The notes: a model not told the origin generated them from the letters alone. A stretch of 64,000 nt of DNA from CAYGZQ01 sp964354375 [NCBI: uncultured Planctomycetota bacterium] (GCA_964354375.1 CAYGZQ010000005.1:43622-107621), one strand, 5' to 3'; counted from the first letter of the stretch, positions 36,450 through 46,592 are shown. Translations and numbers: made by a program.

Positions 36450-37043
36450 ATGAAGAATCTAAGACCCTGCATTGTCGTTTTCCTGATGTTGACATTTCTG
36501 ACCGGCGTGGTCTACCCGCTTGCCGTAACCGCCGTGTCGCAACTGTTTTTCAGGGACAAGGCAAACGGGAGCTTGTTGATCATTGGCGAGGACACCCGAG
36601 GTTCGCTCCTGATCGGTCAGAAGTTCGAGAATCCGGCGTATTTCCGGTCCCGGCCGTCCATGACGGATTACAGCGCGATGCCGTCCGGCGCGAGCAATCA
36701 GGGCCCGACAAGCGAAGCGCTGAGGCAGGCGGTCGAGGATCGGAAAAACGAGCTCACCCGCTCGATCCCCGGACAGATTCCGCCTGATCTGCTGTTGGCC
36801 TCGGGCAGCGGTCTCGATCCGCACATCAGTCCCGACGCCGCGTTCGCGCAGATCGATCATGTCGCAAAGGCCCGCAGTCTGTCTCCCGAGCAGAAGACCG
36901 GGCTTACGGAGCTGGTAAAACGATGCATTGAAGAACCTCAATGGGGCATTTTCGGCGCCCCGCGAGTGAATGTGCTCAGACTGAATCTGGCTGCAGATGG
37001 TTTGTTCGGAACACCCGTATCTGAAGGAGCGCAAGAACAGTGA
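36450..37043 (+). CDS. kdpC: Potassium-transporting ATPase subunit KdpC
   Basis: Single-pass accessory subunit of 197 residues that stabilises the KdpAB complex and ATP binding. An N-terminal membrane helix (IVVFLMLTFLTGVVYPLAVT) is followed by FRDKANGSLL, GQKFENPAYFRSRPS, GASNQGPTSEAL and SGSGLDPHISPDAAF, all conserved in KdpC. The ATG at 36450 is chosen, with AGGTGG eight bases upstream, over an in-frame GTG at 36438. Its stop overlaps the GTG start of kdpD. Confidence 0.96.
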   Translation: MKNLRPCIVVFLMLTFLTGVVYPLAVTAVSQLFFRDKANGSLLIIGEDTRGSLLIGQKFENPAYFRSRPSMTDYSAMPSGASNQGPTSEALRQAVEDRKNELTRSIPGQIPPDLLLASGSGLDPHISPDAAFAQIDHVAKARSLSPEQKTGLTELVKRCIEEPQWGIFGAPRVNVLRLNLAADGLFGTPVSEGAQEQ

Positions 37044-39718
37044 CAGAGTCCGATGCCCCCGAGCGCCCCAATCCCGATCTCCTTCTGAAAGCGATTCAGA
37101 GGAAAGAGGAGCGGTGCGACAAGGGAAGACTGATAGTCTTTCTGGGCATGGCGGCAGGTGTGGGCAAGACCTACGCCATGCTGAGCGTGGCGCATGAGCT
37201 TGTGGCCAGAGATATCGGGCTCGTGGTCGGATTCGTCGAAACGCACGGTCGCAGCGAAACGGGAGTGCTTCTTGAAGGTCTGGAGGTGATGCCGCGAAGG
37301 CTCGTTCCGTACAGAAACATCATGCTCGAGGAGATGGACCTTGACGCAGTCCTGAAGCGGCGGCCCCAGGTGGTGCTCGTGGACGAAGCTGCGCACACGA
37401 ACGCTCAGGGGAGCCGTCACGCAAAGCGCTGGCACGATATTCTGGAAATCCTGGATTCGGGAATCGACGTCTACACCACGCTCAATGTCCAGCACCTGGA
37501 GAGCCTCGCCGACACGGTACACGAGATCACCGGTGCGGCGGTCAAGGAAACCATTCCGGACTCGATCATCGACATTGCGGACGAGGTGATCCTGGTCGAT
37601 CTCGCGCCCGAGGAACTGCTCGAACGACTCAAGGAAGGAAAGGTTTACAGCGACGAACGTGCGGGACGGGCGATGCAGAATTTCTTCCGGCTGGGAAATC
37701 TGTCCGCGCTCCGAGAGTTGTCATTGCGACTGGTAGCGGAGCGGGTCAATCGCGACCTGCGCGACTATCGCCAGGTTCATCACATCACCGAAGCCTGGAA
37801 GACGCGTCACAGGCTGATGGTCGCCGTGTACGCAAGCCCGTATTCGGAATCCCTGATCCGCTGGACGCGGCGGATGGCGTCGGGTCTGGACGCCGAATGG
37901 TTCGCCGCGTACGTGGAATCCGACCGGACGCTGTCCGACGATGAAAGCCGCCTTCTATCGAGGAACCTGGCGCTCGTTGAGGAGCTTGGCGGAGAGATAG
38001 TCACCACGGTTGACGATGATCCCGTCCACGGCCTTCTCAGGCTCGCGCAGGAGAACCAGGTCACACAGTTGATCGTGGGCAAGTCGCGTCGCAGCTTCTT
38101 CCACAATCTGCGACAGGGTGGCTCAATCGTGCAGCGATTGCTGAAAGAAAGCGGCAACATAGATATCTACATCGTTTCGGGAGAGCCTTCCGACCGGACG
38201 GACACTCCTCCCGGGACCATGTCGGTTTCTCCCAGACGCCTTTATCTCAACGATCTTCTTCTTGCGATCGCCGCGCCGATCCTTATCGGACTGATCGGTT
38301 ATCTCCTGAACCCCATTATCGCCTACCGAGCCGTCGGCCTGATTTTCCTCCTGGGTGTCGCCGTCCTGGGGCTTTTCCTTGGTCGCGGGACCGTGCTCCT
38401 CAGTGCGCTCTTGTCCGGGCTCATATGGAATTTCGTCTTCATTCCTCCGCACTACACCTTCGCGATTTCGTCGCCGGAGGACTACATGATGTTCGGCATG
38501 TTTCTCGCGGTGGCTGCGGTGGTGGGGCATCTCACGACGCGACTGCGTCTTAACGAGAAGCATCTCCGGATCAGGGAGCGTCGGGTCACCGCTTTGTATC
38601 ATCTCACCAGGGAGATCTCATCGGCGATCAGCATGCATGACGTGCTGGACGGTGCGATCGAGAATATCGGAGCGGTTCTCGAAGCGGACGTGGCGATCCT
38701 TGTGAAACAGCCGTCGGAACACCTTTCTCCGCATGAGGGGAACACTCTTGTTCTGGACGACAAGGAGATGGCGGTTGCGGAATGGACGGCTCTGCACAGC
38801 CGTCCCGCCGGTCTGTTTACGGACACGCTGCCCTCGTCAAAGGGATTCTACCTTCCGCTCGTGGCATCCCGCGGTACCGTCGGCGTGCTGGGACTGAAGC
38901 CGCGACGGAAGCGAGCCGATACGCCCGAGCTCACATCCCTCGCCGAAACCTTCGCACGGCAACTGGCAATGGGCATCGAGCGGGAGCAATTGAATGAGCT
39001 CGCCAAGCATACGATGCTGATCGAGGAATCCGAAAGACTCTACAGGACCATGCTCAGCTCGGTTTCGCACGAGCTGAAAACCCCGCTTGCTGCTGTCGAG
39101 GGCTCCGCAAGCGCTCTTCTCGATCCCGTCGTTGCCCGAGACCAGGAATCCGTGCGCCAGCTCGCCGAGGAGATTCAGGCCGGCTCGCGACGCCTGTCGC
39201 GAATCGTCAAGAACCTCCTGGACATGACCCGACTCGAATCGTCTGTCGTCCCCCTGCGCCGGGAACCGGCCGATATCAGGGATCTCATCAGCACTTCCCT
39301 CAGGCATCTCGACCGGGACCTGTCGGGACATCACGTCAGCCTGAGCATACCCGACCATCTTCCGCTCGTGAGCATGGACTATCTCCTCATGGAGCAGGCT
39401 GTGGCGAACATCCTGCACAACGCCGCTGTACACACGCCGTCCGGCACTCCCATTGATATCGCGGTTTCAACTGACGGGACGACACTGTTCATCGGCATTC
39501 GCGATCATGGCCCGGGGCTGCCTGCGGAGAATCCGGATCAGGTTCTCGAGAAGTTCTGGAGGGCGGACCCACATAAGCCCGGCGGTACGGGTCTTGGGCT
39601 CGCAATAGCCAAGGGATGGGTGGAGGCCCACGGCGGCAAGCTCCAGGCCCGAAACCATCCGGAAGGCGGCGCCGAATTCACTATTCGCCTGCCCGTGGAG
39701 GTCCCCAGTGACAACTGA
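37040..39718 (+). CDS. kdpD: Turgor/K+ sensor histidine kinase KdpD
   Basis: Sensor kinase of 892 residues. The N-terminal KdpD domain has Walker A GMAAGVGKT (36-44) and LVDEAAHTN. A USP-like domain follows (~250-370), then four membrane helices (~405-500), a GAF-like domain (~530-660) and a kinase core with the phospho-acceptor histidine in SVSHELKTPLAAVEG (His ~677). N-box (EQAVANILHNAAVH), G1 (IRDHGPGLP) and G2 (GGTGLGLAIAKG) are present. Start is GTG overlapping the kdpC stop (GTGA), indicating translational coupling. It phosphorylates KdpE, which activates kdpABC when K+ is limiting. Confidence 0.96.
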   Translation: MTESDAPERPNPDLLLKAIQRKEERCDKGRLIVFLGMAAGVGKTYAMLSVAHELVARDIGLVVGFVETHGRSETGVLLEGLEVMPRRLVPYRNIMLEEMDLDAVLKRRPQVVLVDEAAHTNAQGSRHAKRWHDILEILDSGIDVYTTLNVQHLESLADTVHEITGAAVKETIPDSIIDIADEVILVDLAPEELLERLKEGKVYSDERAGRAMQNFFRLGNLSALRELSLRLVAERVNRDLRDYRQVHHITEAWKTRHRLMVAVYASPYSESLIRWTRRMASGLDAEWFAAYVESDRTLSDDESRLLSRNLALVEELGGEIVTTVDDDPVHGLLRLAQENQVTQLIVGKSRRSFFHNLRQGGSIVQRLLKESGNIDIYIVSGEPSDRTDTPPGTMSVSPRRLYLNDLLLAIAAPILIGLIGYLLNPIIAYRAVGLIFLLGVAVLGLFLGRGTVLLSALLSGLIWNFVFIPPHYTFAISSPEDYMMFGMFLAVAAVVGHLTTRLRLNEKHLRIRERRVTALYHLTREISSAISMHDVLDGAIENIGAVLEADVAILVKQPSEHLSPHEGNTLVLDDKEMAVAEWTALHSRPAGLFTDTLPSSKGFYLPLVASRGTVGVLGLKPRRKRADTPELTSLAETFARQLAMGIEREQLNELAKHTMLIEESERLYRTMLSSVSHELKTPLAAVEGSASALLDPVVARDQESVRQLAEEIQAGSRRLSRIVKNLLDMTRLESSVVPLRREPADIRDLISTSLRHLDRDLSGHHVSLSIPDHLPLVSMDYLLMEQAVANILHNAAVHTPSGTPIDIAVSTDGTTLFIGIRDHGPGLPAENPDQVLEKFWRADPHKPGGTGLGLAIAKGWVEAHGGKLQARNHPEGGAEFTIRLPVEVPSDN

Positions 39719-40415
39719 ACCCGGCAAAGCTCTGATCCTGGTGATCGACGACGAGCCGCAGATACGTCGCCTCCTTCGCACCACCCTGATTGCGCACGAC
39801 TACGACATCATCGAGGCGGCTACCGGAGAAGAGGGCCTGCTGCTGGCGGCATCGCGTTCCCCCGAACTGATCATCCTCGACATGAACCTCCCCGGCATTC
39901 AGGGGATGGATGTCCTGAGGAGGCTCAGGGAATGGTACACGCGTCCCATCATGATTCTGTCCGTGCTTAATGACGAGGAAACCATCGTCGAGGCCCTCGA
40001 CCTCGGCGCCGACGACTATCTCACAAAGCCGTTCGGGGTCCCGGAATTGCTCGCACGTCTTCGCGTCTGCTTTCGACACACCAAACCCGAGGAAGCTGAG
40101 CCCATTTATAGATCCGGACTCCTGACTGTGGATCTCTCCCTGCGAACCGTCCATGTCGCCGGCAACCAGGTGCATCTGACCTCGACAGAGTACAACCTGC
40201 TCAAGCTCTTCATCCGTCACGCGGGAAAGGTCCTGACGCATCACTACATTCTTCGCGAAGTGTGGGGACTCGGTTCGACCCAGGACGTGCAGTATCTTCG
40301 CGTGTATATCGGACATCTTCGGCAGAAGCTCGAACCCGATCCCAACCGTCCTCAGCTCCTGATCACGGAACCCGGGGTAGGCTACCGACTGCAGATACTT
40401 GCGCCGGAAGAGTAA
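39708..40415 (+). CDS. kdpE: Response regulator KdpE (OmpR family)
   Basis: Regulator of 235 residues. The receiver domain has acidic pocket DDE (14-16), phospho-acceptor Asp 58 (LIILDMN) and Lys ~107 (LTKPFG). A winged-helix DNA-binding domain of OmpR/PhoB type follows (VHLTSTEYNLLKLFIRHAGK, VYIGHLRQKLEPDP, GVGYRL). The GTG start overlaps the 3' end of kdpD by eleven bases. Expected target is the promoter region ahead of kdpA. No terminator is evident after it. Confidence 0.95.
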   Translation: MTTEPGKALILVIDDEPQIRRLLRTTLIAHDYDIIEAATGEEGLLLAASRSPELIILDMNLPGIQGMDVLRRLREWYTRPIMILSVLNDEETIVEALDLGADDYLTKPFGVPELLARLRVCFRHTKPEEAEPIYRSGLLTVDLSLRTVHVAGNQVHLTSTEYNLLKLFIRHAGKVLTHHYILREVWGLGSTQDVQYLRVYIGHLRQKLEPDPNRPQLLITEPGVGYRLQILAPEE

Positions 40416-40504
40416 TGACCGGGGAAATGCTGAGGGACAGACATCCCCCATTCGCGTTCTCCGCATGTTAGAATGGCTGCCGATATCCCACACGGGAGGA
40501 AGGT

Positions 40505-43500
40505 ATGAGACTCTCCTTGTCACGAATCATCGGAGTGATTCTGATTTTCTCCTTGACCGTCACTCTTGCAGGCGCGGCGAGTGCAACATCTGACGGTCGG
40601 ATGGCCATTTTCGACGCGAGGATTTCCCCGGACGGCAATCTTGTCGCGTTCAGCTGGTCGGGGGACATCTGGGTCGCGGATGTTGACAGCGGGGATTGCA
40701 GAAGGGTGACCGACCACGTGGCCTACGATCACCATCCCGCATGGTCCCCTGGAAGCGACCGGCTCGCGTTCTCGTCCAATCGCGACGGAAACGACGATGT
40801 CTACTCCGTCTCCATCAATGGCGGCGAGCCGACAAGGCATACATGGCACGACGCCAATGATGTAGTTCAGGACGTCGCGCCCGACGGCGAGCACATCCTC
40901 TTCTCAAGCTCCCGCGGACTCTTCTCCATCGACCTCTTTGAAGTCGACATCCACGGCGGACTCGAACGTCCGATCACGCACGACACGAGCAGGAATTTCG
41001 AGGCCCGCTACTCTCCCGACGGAGAAAGCATCGTTGTCTCGAGAGGAATCTTCGACTGGACCCGCCGCGCATACAACGGGTCGGGCGATACCGACATCTA
41101 CGTGATGGATCGCTCGGGTCTCAACATGCGCTGGGTGGAAAACGGCTATGACGGGATCGACTACTGGCCCGCGATTATCGGCGACTCGATTTATTTCGTC
41201 TCCGACAGGGATCTCGGCAAGGAAAACGTTTTCAGAATTCCGCGAGACGGCGGACCCGCCCAGCGTCTCACCGATTTCCGCGACCGCCCCGTGCTTTTTC
41301 TCTCGCTCGCAAACACCGGACGAATCTGCTTCATCCAGGATTTCAAGCTGTGGGTGATGGACTCCGATACATCGCAACCGAGAATGATCGACCTGGACTG
41401 CTCCACCGAACCCAAGCACAACCAGGAGGTCCGGCTCGACATCGCGGGGAGTGTCACCGAAACGGCCCTGAGCCCTCTCGGAACCCATCTCGCCCTGATC
41501 GCTCGCGGCGAATTATTCATTATCCCGCTCCACGATCCCAACGAACCTGCCCCGCTGGGCGATGAACGCTACTGGCAGGCAGTCCGCATTACTGAAACAT
41601 CATCGCGCGAGCAGTACGTGGCCTGGCATCCCGACGGCGACCGCGTCGCGCTGTCGAGCGACAGGGACGGCAACTACGAAATCTACGAGATCGACCTGAG
41701 AACGCGGGATTGGACGAGGCTCACCACGACCGAGGAAGACGAAATCATGCCGGAATACTCGCCCGACGGAAAAAGCCTTGCGTTCTATCACAGCAACACC
41801 GATCTCGTCGTCTTCGACCTCCAGTCGCGGAAAAGCAGGACCCTTGCGAAATCGACGTTTGTGTTTCTGCCCTGGATCGGACCGTACCAGTGGTCGCCCG
41901 ACGGCCGATGGATCGCGTACACCGCTCCCGATCCGGCATTCGCAGGCGAAGTGTTCATTGCGTCCGCCGCGGCGGATGATCCCGACCCCGTCAATATAAC
42001 CGTCCACCACGACAACGACATTCTGGGCGGATGGGCGCCCGACGGGAAGAGCATCTACTTCATGAGTCGCCGGAACTACGAGGTCGGGCTGGAGGGTTAC
42101 GGCTGGTGGTGGGAGGGCGGCACACTCCACTCGATTCCCCTGCAAAACGAGCCACCTCCGGCAAGCGATGTGCTCTTCCCCGCAGAAACCGAAAATGAGG
42201 ACAAGGCGGAGGGCGACGAATCCGCGCCCCCTGTCGACATCGACTTCAAGCGCATCGACGAGCGCGCCTGGCAGGTCACACACATCCGCGGCGGCGGCGA
42301 TAAGGTAGCGCTCTCGCCGGACGGCAAGACCTATGTGTTCGAGTCGAACGCGCTCGGCGGACGCGCGCTGTGGTCGGTCTTGTTCGAAGGCGGCGACCCG
42401 ACCCAGATAGCATCGTTGCCCGACAGTGCGGACGATATCGAGTGGCTGCCGGACGGTCGCGGAGTAATCTACCTCTCCGCCAGCAGTGTCAACTTCTGGG
42501 ACAAGAACTCAGGAAGCGTGATGCCGGTCCCGACAACGGGGCGGCTCACGGTCGACCTCAACAAGGAGCGTCGGGAGATGGTCTACGAAACCGGTCGCGT
42601 GTTCGGAAATCATTTCTACGATCCCCGAATGCACGGCTACGACTGGGACCGGATCGTGTCGGAATACGCCCCGCTTGCGGAGGAAACCGCCACCGGCGAG
42701 GAATTCACGCTCCTCATGAAAATGATGTTCGGCGAGATCGACGCAAGCCATACGGGCGCGTATACCGGGGGCTCCAGCGAGGGCATCGGCATGGGAAGCG
42801 CCGACCTCGGGCTTGAGTTCGACCCCACTACCACGGGACCCGGCCTGCTCGTCACGTACGTGCTCCCGCGAGGCCCGGCCGACTACGATAAGACCCTTAT
42901 CGAACCCGGCGAGTGGGTGCTCTCCATCGATGGGATCGACGTTTCTCCCTCCAACAATTTCTGGGCGCTTCTCGACGATGCCGTATCCAGGACCACCGTG
43001 TTGAAAGTCGCATCGGATCAGACCGGGACCGATGCCAGGGACGTAGGGCTCCTCCCGATGACAAGAGGGTGGCCGTCTCAGTTCCATGAATCCTGGGGCG
43101 AAGCTGAGTACGAGGCGTGGGTCGAGAGGAATCGCGCCAGGGTCGAGGAAATGTCGAACGGGAAAATCGGCTACGTGCACATTCAGGCGATGGGCGGGAG
43201 TCGGCTCGAGAGATTCGCGCGCGAGCTTTTCGCCGAGAACATGGACAAGGACGCCCTGATCGTCGACATCAGGTGGAACCCGGGCGGAAATATCCACGAG
43301 TATCTTCTCGACATCCTCGGGCGCACTCAATTCGGCTGGTCGCGTCCGCGGGACGCCGACTGGACGCCGCAGCCGTCGCAGATATGGTCCAGGCCCACCG
43401 TGTTATTGATCAATGAACGAAGTTCGTCCGACTCCGAAATCTTCCCGCAGGGCTTCCGCACGCTGGGTTTGGGCACCATCATCGGGGAAACCACCCTCGG

Positions 43501-43714
43501 CGCGGTGATCGGCACCGAGGAATACACGTTGATCGACGGCACGACCGGAATTCGTCTCCCGATGGAGGGCTGGTACGCGATGGACCGCACCAATCTCGAG
43601 AACTACGGCGTGCCGCCCGACATAATGGTTGTGAACGACCTCAATCACATCCGCGACGGCGTCGACGACCAGTTGGACTACGCCGTGCAGCATCTTCTGG
43701 ATCAGCTCGAGTGA
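40505..43714 (+). CDS. Tricorn-type S41 serine protease homologue 1
   Basis: Exported protease of 1069 residues. After a signal peptide (IIGVILIFSLTVTLAGAASA) come WD40/TolB-like propeller repeats, residues ~30-560 (SPDGNLVAFSWSGDIWVADV, LAFSSNRDGNDDVYSV, HPDGDRVALSSDRDGNYEIY). A helical tricorn core domain carries the His-bearing segment IDASHTGAYTGG, then a PDZ domain (~770-840, PGLLVTYVLPRGPADY) and the S41 catalytic domain. The predicted nucleophile is Ser 975 in NERSSSDSEIFPQGF, with the glutamate-bearing GETTLGAVIG downstream. Unlike archaeal tricorn it is secreted, as in the bacterial tricorn-like group. It presumably degrades peptides in the periplasm. The ribosome site GGGAGGA precedes the ATG. 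A second paralogue starts 3.2 kb downstream. Confidence 0.9.
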   Translation: MRLSLSRIIGVILIFSLTVTLAGAASATSDGRMAIFDARISPDGNLVAFSWSGDIWVADVDSGDCRRVTDHVAYDHHPAWSPGSDRLAFSSNRDGNDDVYSVSINGGEPTRHTWHDANDVVQDVAPDGEHILFSSSRGLFSIDLFEVDIHGGLERPITHDTSRNFEARYSPDGESIVVSRGIFDWTRRAYNGSGDTDIYVMDRSGLNMRWVENGYDGIDYWPAIIGDSIYFVSDRDLGKENVFRIPRDGGPAQRLTDFRDRPVLFLSLANTGRICFIQDFKLWVMDSDTSQPRMIDLDCSTEPKHNQEVRLDIAGSVTETALSPLGTHLALIARGELFIIPLHDPNEPAPLGDERYWQAVRITETSSREQYVAWHPDGDRVALSSDRDGNYEIYEIDLRTRDWTRLTTTEEDEIMPEYSPDGKSLAFYHSNTDLVVFDLQSRKSRTLAKSTFVFLPWIGPYQWSPDGRWIAYTAPDPAFAGEVFIASAAADDPDPVNITVHHDNDILGGWAPDGKSIYFMSRRNYEVGLEGYGWWWEGGTLHSIPLQNEPPPASDVLFPAETENEDKAEGDESAPPVDIDFKRIDERAWQVTHIRGGGDKVALSPDGKTYVFESNALGGRALWSVLFEGGDPTQIASLPDSADDIEWLPDGRGVIYLSASSVNFWDKNSGSVMPVPTTGRLTVDLNKERREMVYETGRVFGNHFYDPRMHGYDWDRIVSEYAPLAEETATGEEFTLLMKMMFGEIDASHTGAYTGGSSEGIGMGSADLGLEFDPTTTGPGLLVTYVLPRGPADYDKTLIEPGEWVLSIDGIDVSPSNNFWALLDDAVSRTTVLKVASDQTGTDARDVGLLPMTRGWPSQFHESWGEAEYEAWVERNRARVEEMSNGKIGYVHIQAMGGSRLERFARELFAENMDKDALIVDIRWNPGGNIHEYLLDILGRTQFGWSRPRDADWTPQPSQIWSRPTVLLINERSSSDSEIFPQGFRTLGLGTIIGETTLGAVIGTEEYTLIDGTTGIRLPMEGWYAMDRTNLENYGVPPDIMVVNDLNHIRDGVDDQLDYAVQHLLDQLE

Positions 43715-43717
43715 CCG

Positions 43718-43736
43718 TGGGTTGCCCGGCAACCCA
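43718..43736 (+). terminator. Hairpin after tricorn-like gene 1
   Basis: TGGGTTGC pairs with GCAACCCA around a three-base loop, four bases after the stop. It has no T-run and leads straight into the repeat cluster, so it may be part of that repeat element instead. Confidence 0.45.
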
Positions 43737-43737
43737 T

Positions 43738-43943
43738 GTATCCAAGGCCCGAACGTAAGTGAGGGCGCTACAGTATCCAAGGCCCGAACGTAAGTGAGGG
43801 CGCTACAGTATCCAAGGCCCGAACGTAAGTGAGGGCGCCGAAAGAATGAGACATCAAAAGAGGCGGCCTCGCTTACGCTCGGGCCTTGGATACGGTATGC
43901 GGACTCCTGGGAGGCGGCCTCGCTTACGCTCGGGCCTTGGATA
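43738..43943. repeat. CCAAGGCCCGAACGTAAGTG repeat cluster, left
   Basis: Three direct copies with an exact 35-base period (43738, 43773, 43808), then two inverted copies (~43864-43893 and ~43914-43943) separated by ~20 bases. Forward copies read GTATCCAAGGCCCGAACG then TAAGTGAGGGCG; inverted ones read GCTTACGCTCGGGCCTTGG. The changing orientation and short, non-unique gaps exclude CRISPR. Confidence 0.8.
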
Positions 43944-44056
43944 CGGAGTATCGTCCCTTGGGAGTCTGCGGCAGAGGGCGGGATTGGGACCGTGATCCCA
44001 CTAGTATCGATCTTCGAAGTGCAAGAAACGCTCGGGGCGGACAAGTCTCGGCTGGG

Positions 44057-46543
44057 TCACCAGTTGCCGTCGGGGGGGAACTTGGAGAGCGAAGCGTCAA
44101 ATAGGCCGAAGCTCGTTTGAATGTCTACTGCAGGCCCAGGATCGAAGTCGACTGAGCCGGAATACTCGCCTGCCACATAGGCATTACCGTCCTTGTCAAG
44201 AGCGATTTCTTTGCCCTCCTCATAGATGATCCCCCCCCAGACACACACCCAGTCGAACTCACCTGAGGGATGGAACTTCAAGAGGTAGGGATCGTAGTAG
44301 CCTAATGCGGTGTGCTTCTGGATCCCTGGACCTGGATCGAAGTCGACGGTAAGCCAGAAAGGTCCAGTAACAAGGATGTTGTCTTGATTATCTACGGCGA
44401 CTGAGTTCCCGATGCTGCTTCCTCCCCAAGTCTGCACCCACTGGAAGTCGCCCTCCGGGCTGAATTTAGACAGGAACGCGTCTGCATTGCCCACGGGATA
44501 ACGTTCAACTACCTCATCTCCCGGGTCGAAGTCCACTTTCGTGTTGAAATCGCCCGTAACCAGGATGTCTCCCGAACTGTCAGTAGCGACACCGTATACA
44601 TCAGTGTAGCTGCCCATGTACTCATGACTTCCCCACGCCCGGACCCATTGGTACGCGCCCCCCGTTGTGAACTTGCTTAGGAAGAGGTTGCCGTCTTCCG
44701 AACGGTTGCGTAGGTCCTCCCCCGGCCCGGGATCAAAATCCGCGCCTCCCTCAAACCTGCCGCCAACATAGAGGCTTTGTCCGGGCCCGCAGGCAATGGA
44801 CCAAGGCACCGCCGCGTCTCCTCCCCTCCAGGTTCTGCCCCATTGGTAGTTGCCGGAGGAATCGAACTTGCTTAGAAAGAAGTCCGCCCCCCCGGATCCC
44901 TTGTGGTTATCCTCGCTGGGACCCGGATCGAAATCTACCTCATAGTACGTTGAAAAAGTCCCGGCAATGTACACATACCCGAGACTATCAGTTGCGACAG
45001 GTCCACCGAACGGCCCTTCAATCTCATCGCCCCAGCGAAGCGCCCACTGGAAGTTCCCGTTGCCGTCAAGCTTGCACAGGAAGGGATCGTAAGCAAAGAC
45101 CGAGGTGAGCTCGTAAACCCCCGGTCCCGGGTCGAAATCATACGGGCCCACGAACGTGCTCGCGACGTACACGTTTCCCTCGAGATCAACTGCCACGTCC
45201 ACGACATCTGATGGAAGCAGATCCCATGTCGCAACCCAGATGAATACTCCGTGCTGATCGAACTTGCTCAGATACCACCCCCCATCGTCATCGGTCCGCT
45301 CTTCCACCTCAGGACCCGGGTCGAAGTCGATCGTGCCGTACAGGAATCCAATTACATAAACATCTCCTTCCTGAGTAGCTGCCATACCGTAAACCCAGTT
45401 GTGATTCTCATTTCCCCAGGTCCTTGCCCAGCCGGCCTTGGGGCCGACTTTGACCTCTCCCACCTGCCAGGAATCAATGAACCCCAGGTTGGGATCGGCC
45501 TGTGTATCCGCAATCCTCACAAGAAGGGGATACTGCCCTATGTAAGCCCCCAACTCGTTTGAAAGCACGGCCTCAAAAAGATAACTTTCCTCTCCTGTCG
45601 CTGTCGAAAACGTCAACGCCGTTTCACCGTCGAACAGCTCCGGCGATTCGATCGTCACCGACGAGATCGTGCCCTTACCCTGATGATCCCACACCTCCAC
45701 CTGCACCTGCACCGAGCTACCGGCCTCAGGAAGAAGCCCCGAGCCCACATCGACCTTGACCTTGTAGGCCTCATTGCAGTTGGCCTCCGGCGGAAAGTCG
45801 GTCAACGGGTCCACCACGTTCTCAACAGGCACCCAGCATGCCTCGACCGCGTAACCGAATTTCAGAGGCCCGGACGGAAGATGAAGCACGGCAGTTCTCG
45901 TCTGGACGCTCCCGGCGGTGAATATCCTGCGAGGCTGGTCCTCACAGTACGCCAAATACGGGTTCAGCGTCGCCGAGAAATCGCTCCCCACTTTCCATTT
46001 GCCCGGAATGTACTTCAGCGCGGGCGGACCCGGCGAATCCTCGGGGAACTCCTCAGGGTTGAAAAGCGCAGTGTAACCATCCGCGTTCAGAAACCTGAGT
46101 TGATCATCCCCCCATGCGACGATCCTTCCGCTCAGCGGAAACGTGTAGTCCGAGTTACCGATTAGAATCCCCCGAACATCAAATGCGGTAAACTGAATCA
46201 AACTTGGGAAGGGGTGCTTCAGGGTCACATCCACTGTAAGGTCGCCGTTAGCCAGCAAGTGCGCATTCCCGATGGACAGGCAGTCTGTGCAGACCGTCTG
46301 CTCGAGAAGGCGCACGACGTTGAAGTGCAGGGCATTCAAGCGGTCGGGAACGACGTCGAAGACGGTGTGATCCGCCGAGACGTTGACGGTCCATATTCCC
46401 CACAGGATTCGCGGCAACGGTCGCTCGCGGGAGACGCCTGCGGGTGCTGGCGACGGCGACACAGGGTCAGGAAGCCTGGAGCCATTGCAGGAAACCAGGA
46501 CCGCTCCTGCGAGTGCGAACACAATGAGTGGGGGAATCCTCAT
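44057..46543 (-). CDS. Lipoprotein D: LNADG-type family module + seven-blade SBBP propeller
   Basis: Lipoprotein of 828 residues. The start is set at the ATG at 46543: GGAGG lies eight bases upstream and the signal peptide ends VLVSCNGS. The frame continues to 46642, but only through the repeat cluster. Residues ~45-365 are the shared module (WGIWTVNVSADH, HPFPSLIQFTAFDVRGI, FLNADGYTALFNPEEF, LTDFPPEANCNEAY). Residues ~371-828 form a propeller: the DFDPG loop occurs seven times, each followed by a FLSKFDSSGNYQWxRTWGG-type strand and GNVYVAG. It replaces the PKD/beta-helix parts of lipoproteins A and B. Surface or periplasmic location is expected. The gene is opposite in strand to the two tricorn paralogues that flank it and lies between two clusters of the same repeat. 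Confidence 0.87.
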   Translation of the reverse strand: MRIPPLIVFALAGAVLVSCNGSRLPDPVSPSPAPAGVSRERPLPRILWGIWTVNVSADHTVFDVVPDRLNALHFNVVRLLEQTVCTDCLSIGNAHLLANGDLTVDVTLKHPFPSLIQFTAFDVRGILIGNSDYTFPLSGRIVAWGDDQLRFLNADGYTALFNPEEFPEDSPGPPALKYIPGKWKVGSDFSATLNPYLAYCEDQPRRIFTAGSVQTRTAVLHLPSGPLKFGYAVEACWVPVENVVDPLTDFPPEANCNEAYKVKVDVGSGLLPEAGSSVQVQVEVWDHQGKGTISSVTIESPELFDGETALTFSTATGEESYLFEAVLSNELGAYIGQYPLLVRIADTQADPNLGFIDSWQVGEVKVGPKAGWARTWGNENHNWVYGMAATQEGDVYVIGFLYGTIDFDPGPEVEERTDDDGGWYLSKFDQHGVFIWVATWDLLPSDVVDVAVDLEGNVYVASTFVGPYDFDPGPGVYELTSVFAYDPFLCKLDGNGNFQWALRWGDEIEGPFGGPVATDSLGYVYIAGTFSTYYEVDFDPGPSEDNHKGSGGADFFLSKFDSSGNYQWGRTWRGGDAAVPWSIACGPGQSLYVGGRFEGGADFDPGPGEDLRNRSEDGNLFLSKFTTGGAYQWVRAWGSHEYMGSYTDVYGVATDSSGDILVTGDFNTKVDFDPGDEVVERYPVGNADAFLSKFSPEGDFQWVQTWGGSSIGNSVAVDNQDNILVTGPFWLTVDFDPGPGIQKHTALGYYDPYLLKFHPSGEFDWVCVWGGIIYEEGKEIALDKDGNAYVAGEYSGSVDFDPGPAVDIQTSFGLFDASLSKFPPDGNW

Positions 46544-46592
46544 GCATCCAACCTCCACGCGCACATACACAATTGTAAACCCTGAACCCCCC

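Noticed and set aside
43738-43943. Possible CRISPR array
   Set aside because: Repeats change orientation, gaps are short and repeated rather than unique, and no cas genes are near.
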